Assembly (NCBI GenBank): GCA_003448025.1
Contig: DLXL01000111.1
Coordinates: 1 to 5,133 of the forward strand
Origin: Saprospirales bacterium
GTDB taxonomy: Bacteria; Bacteroidota; Bacteroidia; Chitinophagales; Saprospiraceae
DNA length: 5,133 bases
Direction: 5' to 3'
In this document: positions 1 to 4,257 of the stretch, in pieces
How the letters are laid out: each line of letters starts with the position of its first letter
How positions within the stretch are numbered: position 1 is the stretch's first letter
Made by a program: the position numbers and the translations under genes
The notes under the pieces: generated by a model
The model's input: only the letters and a program-made list of their open reading frames with translations
Database searches by the model: none
What the model was told of the DNA's origin: nothing

Positions 1-32
1 TTATGGGTTTATGGGTTTATGGGGTTTATGGT
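1..32. repeat. Short G-rich tandem repeat, unit TTATGGGT, cut by window edge
   Basis: Three and a half near-identical units are visible: TTATGGGT at 1-8 and 9-16, TTATGGGGT at 17-25, then a decaying TTATGG at 26-31. The window begins inside the array, so its true length is unknown. Each unit carries an ATG, and these fall in different reading frames (positions 3, 11, 19 and 28). This is why an open frame appears to begin at 11. I treat the array as intergenic DNA in front of the secreted protein, not as coding sequence. Its function is unknown. Confidence 0.75.
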
Positions 33-52
33 TAAACATTCAAATGACGGTT

Positions 53-958
53 ATGAAAGCATGGTTATCCGTTTTATTGGTACTGTTGTATGTGTGCGCA
101 GGTGCACAGACGGCGTTTAAGGAATTAGATGAAAGGAGTCGGACCTTTAAAAAAAAGGAGTTCGATACTCCTGAGGCTCTGGCAATGGCCTTGTGTGCCG
201 GTTTGACATCAGACCGTGATAAGGCCAGGGCTATTTTTGTTTGGATAGCGGAAAATATAACCTACCACAGAACCTCGGATCCATCCGCTCAGAATAAGAA
301 GGAATATCACAACAAACGCATTAAACAAGTATATCGTCTGGGAAAAGGGGTTTGTATGGATTACAGTCTATTGTATCAGCGAATGGCAGAGGCCGTAGGA
401 TTAACCTGTGAATTCATTGGTGGTTATGCAAAGACTTTTTCCAATCCATGGGAAAGTCATGCCTGGAATGCCGTTTATCTGGATAAAAAATGGGAATTAT
501 TAGATGTAACCTGGGGCTCCGGATACCGGAATGATGATAGAAAGTTTGTGCAGGAATTTCAGCCCGGATTTTTCTGCACCGAGCCAAGGATTTTTTTGCT
601 CAATCACTACCCTGATTCCGCTAAATGGCAGTTGATGGACACCCCAATCAGCATCACCGATTTTAAAAAATTAAGTCATTTCGCGTATGGTGACCTGGAA
701 AACGGAATTCAGGATGCAATCTTTCAAAAAGGATCGGGAGGCGCTATCAGCCTGAAATTGAAAATAAAGCGTGCCCCAACTTACCTTAGTATCAATATGA
801 ACGGAAAGGATCTGGCTGTTGCACGTAAGGATGAAGCAAATTGGACAACCCTCACTTTCAAACCTAATGGTGGCCAAAATCTGGAAGTTTGGGGGGGTGA
901 AAAAACCAGCAACGGAATTCATTTTGACCTGCTGGGACAATTCAACTTAAAGAAATAA
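53..958 (+). CDS. Secreted transglutaminase-like (KY/CYK3-type) protein
   Basis: A 301-residue exported protein of the transglutaminase-like (papain-fold) superfamily. I chose the ATG at 53 because MKAWLSVLLVLLYVCAGA is a good signal peptide (Lys2, hydrophobic core, AGA|Q cleavage after residue 18). ATG 44 is also possible, while ATG 11 lies in the tandem repeat. C15 is preceded by Val and does not make a lipobox, so a free secreted protein is favoured over a lipoprotein. The transglutaminase core spans about residues 55-155. Cys101 is in GKGVCMDYS, His136 in ESHAWNAVYL and Asp151 in LLDVTWGSG, so the catalytic triad is intact. A segment at 177-195 (EPRIFLLNHYPDSAKWQLM) matches what I recall of bacterial KY/CYK3-like relatives. 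Residues 208-301 look beta-rich and are unassigned. Such proteins may act as proteases, cross-linkers or cell-envelope proteins; the substrate cannot be inferred. No Shine-Dalgarno is visible. It converges on the GSCFA gene with a 2-bp gap. Confidence 0.88.
   Translation: MKAWLSVLLVLLYVCAGAQTAFKELDERSRTFKKKEFDTPEALAMALCAGLTSDRDKARAIFVWIAENITYHRTSDPSAQNKKEYHNKRIKQVYRLGKGVCMDYSLLYQRMAEAVGLTCEFIGGYAKTFSNPWESHAWNAVYLDKKWELLDVTWGSGYRNDDRKFVQEFQPGFFCTEPRIFLLNHYPDSAKWQLMDTPISITDFKKLSHFAYGDLENGIQDAIFQKGSGGAISLKLKIKRAPTYLSINMNGKDLAVARKDEANWTTLTFKPNGGQNLEVWGGEKTSNGIHFDLLGQFNLKK
900..935 (-). terminator. Candidate intrinsic terminator of the GSCFA gene, inside the opposing CDS
   Basis: Read on the minus strand, CCAGCA (935-930) pairs with TGCTGG (911-906) across an 18-nt loop, and six T residues (905-900) follow directly. 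It begins about 25 nt after the GSCFA stop codon, where a terminator would be expected, yet it lies within the last codons of the transglutaminase-like gene. The stem is only 6 bp and the loop is long, so it may be weak. No comparable hairpin with a T-tract was seen for the plus-strand gene. Confidence 0.42.
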
Positions 959-960
959 GG

Positions 961-1935
961 TTAAACCTTGCGACTAAAAAATGCCTTTTCAACAGTCCAG
1001 TTAAGCTGGGGAAATTCTCGCTCCAAATCCATAACACGACCCAATTGAGCTTCCAGAAACGCTTGATGTTCAGGTGTTTCTGCATGAAATGGCCGGTGTT
1101 TCATAGCTGTATTGATTTTCATGACCCGGTCATTTAGTTGCCTGATGGCAACATCAATATAGGTTTCCGAAAAATGTTGCCAAATATAATCCACTGCCAG
1201 GGGGGAGGGATGAACCATATCCTGTTCATAAAAACGATAATCCCTCAAATCATCCATCAACAATTCATAAGATGGGAAGTAAGATGCAAATGGGAAAACC
1301 CGACAAATTTCCTCACAGGCCAGTATGAGTCTGGCTTTACTACGCTGATTCTCAACTAATCCATTTCTGAGATGCCGAACCGGACTTACGGTGAGAATCA
1401 CCTGACGGTCTGCCCATTTTTCCAGAATTGGCCCCCAAACCCGGAGTATCTCTTCTACTGAAAGCCGGCGATGTTCGAACCACGAAGCCGGCATTTTGTG
1501 ATTGTTGGCTACTATCCTACCCTCTTTTTGAAGAACAGACACCTCGGAAGTGCCAAAGGTTATGATCAGACAGGTGGCCTTTTCTATAAAATCTGCGGCT
1601 TGATAGTAGGCATTTTGCATCCCGACCAGTGTTTCCTCGGGGTTTGGACCTGAAAACCGGCTGTGGTGATCCCAGCTATGCCAAAGTCCCTGATGTTCAA
1701 ATAATTGCGAGGCATCCGGAGGTTGGTTGCGTTGCATAAGTTGTTCTAAACCTACTGCAAGAGAAATTGGATTATAAACGATACCAAACGGGTTTTGCAG
1801 GATATTAAATTTTCGTTCTGCCAGTTGCCGGCCAATATGTTCAGTAAAACATGATCCCATTAATAAAACAGGGCTAGAATGAGTCAGCCGGGCTGGGGAA
1901 TTCTGAACAGGAATAGGGGTGCGGAATACTTCCAT
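961..1935 (-). CDS. GSCFA-domain protein (SGNH/GDSL-like hydrolase)
   Basis: A 324-residue protein that is GSCFA domain over most of its length. The name-giving motif is at residues 27-35, here GSCFTEHIG with Thr in place of the usual Ala. Ser28 would be the nucleophile if this is an SGNH-type hydrolase. Further family blocks are FGTSEV at 127-132, LTVSPVRHLRNG at 181-192 and YFPSYELL at 219-226. The C-terminal D-x-V-H-P-S block (Asp239, His242) would supply the rest of the catalytic set. No signal peptide is evident, so it is probably cytoplasmic. The family is widespread in Bacteroidota, its substrate is not established, and an esterase or acyl-hydrolase role is inference from the fold. The ATG at 1935 is the only good start, because the next Met (residue 26) is already in the GSCF motif. 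It is divergent from the 446-aa gene, with 83 bp between them. Confidence 0.93.
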   Translation of the reverse strand: MEVFRTPIPVQNSPARLTHSSPVLLMGSCFTEHIGRQLAERKFNILQNPFGIVYNPISLAVGLEQLMQRNQPPDASQLFEHQGLWHSWDHHSRFSGPNPEETLVGMQNAYYQAADFIEKATCLIITFGTSEVSVLQKEGRIVANNHKMPASWFEHRRLSVEEILRVWGPILEKWADRQVILTVSPVRHLRNGLVENQRSKARLILACEEICRVFPFASYFPSYELLMDDLRDYRFYEQDMVHPSPLAVDYIWQHFSETYIDVAIRQLNDRVMKINTAMKHRPFHAETPEHQAFLEAQLGRVMDLEREFPQLNWTVEKAFFSRKV

Positions 1936-1943
1936 CTTGGCTG

Positions 1944-1951
1944 CAAAAATA
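1944..1951 (-). promoter_or_regulatory. Possible -7 box (TATTTTTG) for the GSCFA gene
   Basis: On the minus strand TATTTTTG fits the Bacteroidota TAnnTTTG -7 element exactly. No TTG is found 19-21 nt upstream, so the -33 element is missing. The box ends only 8 nt before the ATG, which would leave a leader of a few bases or none. Either this gene has a near-leaderless mRNA or the match is chance in a T-rich stretch. Confidence 0.3.
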
Positions 1952-1969
1952 GTCTCCTTTACCCAGCAC

Positions 1970-1999
1970 TTGGCTTTCCCGTCAAACTTTCTACTTTTG
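1970..1999 (+). promoter_or_regulatory. Bacteroidota-type primary promoter of the 446-aa gene
   Basis: TTG at 1970-1972, a 19-nt spacer, and TACTTTTG at 1992-1999 match the Bacteroidota housekeeping promoter consensus (TTG-N19..21-TAnnTTTG) without a mismatch. Transcription would begin near 2004-2007, giving a leader of roughly 12-15 nt before the ATG at 2019. No Shine-Dalgarno is present in that leader. Confidence 0.72.
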
Positions 2000-2018
2000 C
2001 CTGCTTTCTAACCCACAC

Positions 2019-3359
2019 ATGAACTTTCTTTCCAGATTATTTGGGGGCCATTCCCAGTCCGATCAGCCTGACATACCCTTTGGCAGGTTTTCTGATGCCT
2101 ACAAATCAGACGAACAGCAACAGGCGATCGACCGTTCTCTTGAAGCTTTTGAGCAAGGGGATTCTTTGGAAGCATATCGTGCGTTTTTTTATTATTTGCT
2201 GGATGTTGAGGCAAAACATCCTAACATTCAGTGGGAAGAGAAAGATGGCGTCCTCCATTTTGAATTACTGCAAGGATCGCAGCGAATTACCGGGGTTGCC
2301 AGTCAGGAAAAACTAAAAGTTGAGAGCCGGGTGGCAAGAGCCAACGATCTTAATGTGGGCTTTATGCGCCGACTTATGGAAGCCAACTTCCATCTGAAGT
2401 TCAGCCGGTTTGCACTTGACGAGGAAAACAACCTGTGTATTGTTTTCGACACCCGAACTGCAGACGGCTCCCCGCTCAAGATTCTGCATGCCATTCGTGA
2501 ATTAGCCATTCATGCAGACAAGCAGGATGATCTGCTACTGGGAGAATTCGCACAGGCATTGAGTCCTGCCGGTGATCGTCAATTGGAGGCGGTTTCGGAA
2601 GCGGAAAAGGAAACGAAGTACCAATACGTCTGTAACGCGATTAAGGCTGTATTTGCTGAAATGGACAAAGGGAAGCCAGATCCCAACACCTACCCGGGCA
2701 CTTACGCCTATTTGTTCCTTGCCCTGGCCTTCCGGCTTGATTATCTGGTCAAACCAGAGGGCTTTATGATGGATTTACTGGAACGTGTTTATGCAGCCTA
2801 TTTTTCAAAAAACAATCTGACCCCTCAGGTAAAACTGCAACAGATGCGCCGGGAATTCCAGACATTATTGGAACGTCCAAAGGAGGCATTTTTTACTGAA
2901 ATGTACCGCACCCAAAGCACCTTTGGCGCAAATCCAGCCGTTCCACATGGCACTGTTGCCAGTTTTATTGATGGCGAATTAGCCAATATGGAATGGCCTC
3001 TGCAACAAGGTCACGATGTACTTGCCATGGCAATTCCCCAGTATATAGCCGGATTCATTTTGTTTCACCAGGCACCACCGAAACCAGACCGGGCGTTCCT
3101 GCATCTGTTTTTCCAGATCACGGAAAGCAGCTATTTCCGCGACCTTGGATTTGACATCCCATATACGGATTTGGATGGTCGTCTTCAAAAAGTGGAAATT
3201 TTGAAGGCGATCAAAAAACTAACAGACCAGTTCCGAAAACAATACCCTCGCTTGAAGCCTGAGGTGCAGGGACTTAATTTTGGTTCCCCCACTCTGTTTG
3301 CCAAATCATATTTACAAATGATAAAGGGCCTAGATGTGACAAAAGAGGAAGGAGATTAG
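2019..3359 (+). CDS. Hypothetical protein with a probable YbjN-like domain
   Basis: A 446-residue soluble protein with no signal peptide and no membrane segment, so probably cytoplasmic. I do not recognise it as a named gene. Residues 30-70 look helical. Residues about 70-180 read like a YbjN / type III secretion chaperone-fold domain: a beta strand pair (VLHFELLQGSQRITGVAS), then helix NVGFMRRLMEANF, strands KFSRFALDEENNLCIVFDT, and a closing helix with IRELAIHADKQDDLLL. This is recognition by pattern, not by a search. Residues 200-446 form a mostly helical, aromatic-rich region with no motif I know. The ATG at 2019 follows a strong promoter directly. The gene stands alone between that promoter and a strong terminator. 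YbjN relatives have been linked to stress and motility in enterobacteria, but no role should be carried over to this protein. Confidence 0.85.
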   Translation: MNFLSRLFGGHSQSDQPDIPFGRFSDAYKSDEQQQAIDRSLEAFEQGDSLEAYRAFFYYLLDVEAKHPNIQWEEKDGVLHFELLQGSQRITGVASQEKLKVESRVARANDLNVGFMRRLMEANFHLKFSRFALDEENNLCIVFDTRTADGSPLKILHAIRELAIHADKQDDLLLGEFAQALSPAGDRQLEAVSEAEKETKYQYVCNAIKAVFAEMDKGKPDPNTYPGTYAYLFLALAFRLDYLVKPEGFMMDLLERVYAAYFSKNNLTPQVKLQQMRREFQTLLERPKEAFFTEMYRTQSTFGANPAVPHGTVASFIDGELANMEWPLQQGHDVLAMAIPQYIAGFILFHQAPPKPDRAFLHLFFQITESSYFRDLGFDIPYTDLDGRLQKVEILKAIKKLTDQFRKQYPRLKPEVQGLNFGSPTLFAKSYLQMIKGLDVTKEEGD

Positions 3360-3389
3360 TTTAAAGTGTGTCTGAAAATGATGGGAGAC

Positions 3390-3423
3390 AAAAAAAACCA
3401 CGCTTGTTGAAGGCGTGGTTTTT
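3390..3423. terminator. Bidirectional intrinsic terminator between convergent genes
   Basis: The arms AAAAACCACGC (3393-3403) and GCGTGGTTTTT (3413-3423) are perfectly complementary, an 11-bp stem with a 9-nt loop. The plus strand ends in T5, serving the 446-aa gene that stops at 3359. The minus strand ends in T8 (from A8 at 3390-3397), serving the sigma gene that stops at 3450. Its place between two converging stop codons supports use from both sides. Confidence 0.9.
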
Positions 3424-3449
3424 AATTCCTGGCAGATATCAAGTGCGTA

Positions 3450-3968
3450 TTAGTTAGGATTGAATCCATAGTTGGACATGATCCTGTCTTTCAACTCCTT
3501 TCTGGCAAAAAAGATACGGCTTTTAACAGTACCGAGCGGCAGATTTAATTCATCTGCTATCTCCTGATATTTAAATCCTTCAAAGTGCATGGTAAAAGGA
3601 ATCCTGATACTTTCATCCAGATCTTCAACCATAACATTCAACTCTTTTAGCAGGATGGTACCTTCTGCAGCATTAGCAGCTGAATGGCTGAAAGAGTTGA
3701 GGTAGAACTGGTTCTCAGTATTGTCCAACACCGTATTTGCTTTAACTTTTTTACGGTAGTTGTTGATGAAGATGTTCTTCATGATCGTGAAAATCCAGGC
3801 CTTGAAATTAGTGTCGGGCTGGAATTTATCGCGATTGTAGAGTGCGCGATAGGTAGTTTCCTGATACAGATCCTTGGCATCCTCCACATTCTTCGTCAAA
3901 TTATAGGCGAAGGAGTGCAACATGCTTGTCAGAGTGCTCAGCTTGCTATTGAATTCTATACTTGTCAT
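3450..3968 (-). CDS. ECF-family RNA polymerase sigma factor (RpoE-like)
   Basis: A 172-residue group 4 sigma factor, which directs RNA polymerase core to a specific set of promoters. Region 2 covers about residues 10-75, with the core-binding helix NVEDAKDLYQETTY (27-40) and the -10 recognition part NFKAWIFTIMKNIFINNYRKK (54-74). A variable linker follows (76-105). Region 4 covers about 110-163, with a helix-turn-helix in YQEIADELNLPLGTVKSRI (134-152) that reads the -35-type element. I chose ATG 3968 because AGGAG (3975-3979, minus strand) precedes it by 6 nt. An upstream in-frame TTG (4001) overlaps the predicted promoter and is rejected. Length is normal and both regions are intact. No anti-sigma gene lies next to it in the window, so control may be transcriptional or by a distant partner. 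The regulon cannot be inferred. Confidence 0.95.
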   Translation of the reverse strand: MTSIEFNSKLSTLTSMLHSFAYNLTKNVEDAKDLYQETTYRALYNRDKFQPDTNFKAWIFTIMKNIFINNYRKKVKANTVLDNTENQFYLNSFSHSAANAAEGTILLKELNVMVEDLDESIRIPFTMHFEGFKYQEIADELNLPLGTVKSRIFFARKELKDRIMSNYGFNPN

Positions 3969-3974
3969 GGCATT

Positions 3975-3979
3975 CTCCT
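3975..3979 (-). promoter_or_regulatory. Shine-Dalgarno AGGAG fixing the sigma factor start
   Basis: AGGAG on the minus strand lies 6 nt before ATG 3968. It is the only clear Shine-Dalgarno at a proper distance from a start codon in this window. The transglutaminase-like, GSCFA and 446-aa genes lack one, as is common in Bacteroidota. It decides the start of the sigma factor. Confidence 0.75.
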
Positions 3980-3998
3980 GTTTGATTGTAAGATGCCT

Positions 3999-4030
3999 CA
4001 AAGGTAAAAAAGATGTTTAACAATTTGCAA
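3999..4030 (-). promoter_or_regulatory. Bacteroidota-type promoter of the sigma factor gene
   Basis: On the minus strand TTG (4030-4028), a 21-nt spacer and TACCTTTG (4006-3999) match the housekeeping consensus TTG-N19..21-TAnnTTTG with no mismatch. The start of transcription would fall near 3992, giving a leader of about 25 nt that contains the Shine-Dalgarno. This suggests transcription by the primary sigma factor and not only by autoregulation. Confidence 0.65.
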
Positions 4031-4154
4031 TAATCGGTTACACAAAAATTGTTAAAATTTTCAAAAAATTAGTGTACCAATACTTATTATCAACATAAAA
4101 CATTGAATATCAATTAATTAAACAATTTTGACAAATTCTTGACAAGCGAAACTA

Positions 4155-4172
4155 TTTCAAAAAAAATTGAAA
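4155..4172. repeat. Perfect inverted repeat TTTCAA-A6-TTGAAA
   Basis: Six-base arms (4155-4160 and 4167-4172) are perfectly complementary around six A residues. AAC (4150-4152) and GTT (4173-4175) could extend the stem past a 2-nt bulge. It sits about 120 bp upstream of the sigma promoter's -33 element. It could be a binding site, or a weak hairpin at the tail of the transporter mRNA. Confidence 0.4.
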
Positions 4173-4204
4173 GTTGTTAAACAAAAAGCACCACAAAACT
4201 CGAC

Positions 4205-4239
4205 TTGGCCAGGCCGCAAAACAAACAATAAATTGGCCA
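4205..4239. repeat. Paired TTGGCCA motifs downstream of the transporter gene
   Basis: TTGGCCA occurs at 4205-4211 and again at 4233-4239, with starts 28 bp apart. The inner TGGCCA is its own reverse complement, so the two copies can also pair as a hairpin with a 22-nt loop. This lies within 55 nt of the transporter stop codon and could be a weak transcript end on the minus strand. The following sequence lacks a good T-tract, so it is not called as an intrinsic terminator. Confidence 0.35.
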
Positions 4240-4257
4240 TTCTGTCTATTAATCAAA

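Larger units (their letters stand above)
4031..4257. other. AT-rich gene-free region with several dyads, between transporter and sigma gene
   Basis: No credible coding frame is seen. The stretch is very AT-rich and holds several small symmetric or repeated motifs. TTGACAA occurs twice (4128-4134 and 4139-4145, 11 bp apart). TTTCAA and TTGAAA flank A6 (4155-4172). TGTTAAACA (4175-4183) is the inverse of TGTTTAACA (4014-4022). TTGGCCA occurs twice (4205-4211 and 4233-4239). Any could be operator DNA for the sigma gene or the 3' end of the transporter transcript. In DNA this AT-rich, some will be chance. Confidence 0.5.

Noticed and set aside
11..52. N-terminal extension of the transglutaminase-like protein from ATG 11
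   Set aside because: It is encoded by the tandem repeat (MGLWGLWLNIQ), and it would bury the signal peptide behind 14 extra residues. ATG 53 or 44 gives a normal signal peptide.
134..174. Programmed -1 frameshift signal of dnaX type: AGGAG at 134-138 followed by A8-G at 149-157
   Set aside because: The -1 frame stops after five codons (TGA 172-174), giving only a cut-short signal peptide product, and no clear downstream stem was found. The full frame encodes an intact enzyme.
671..940. Minus-strand open frame opposite the transglutaminase-like gene
   Set aside because: It is antisense to a clearly coding frame, its translation has no recognisable domain, and the region holds the candidate GSCFA terminator.
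997..1009. CCAG-TTAAG-CTGG hairpin as a terminator for the transglutaminase-like gene
   Set aside because: The stem is only 4 bp and is followed by GGAAATTC with no T-run.
1138..1653. Two plus-strand open frames (1138-1359 and 1471-1653) inside the GSCFA gene
   Set aside because: Both are shadows of a strongly conserved minus-strand family protein, with no start signals of their own.
3684..4007. Plus-strand open frame of 107 residues opposite the sigma factor
   Set aside because: The opposite strand carries a complete sigma factor with promoter and Shine-Dalgarno; this frame is a shadow.
4064..4093. Second possible sigma promoter on the minus strand: TTG at 4093-4091, 19-nt spacer, TAATTTTT at 4071-4064
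   Set aside because: The -7 box lacks the final G and lies in low-complexity AT sequence, while the match at 3999-4030 is perfect and better placed. It could still be a minor start.
4128..4162. TTGACA at 4128-4133 or 4139-4144 as a plus-strand -35 element
   Set aside because: No plus-strand gene follows before the end of the window, and Bacteroidota promoters do not use the TTGACA/TATAAT pair. It is better seen as a repeat.
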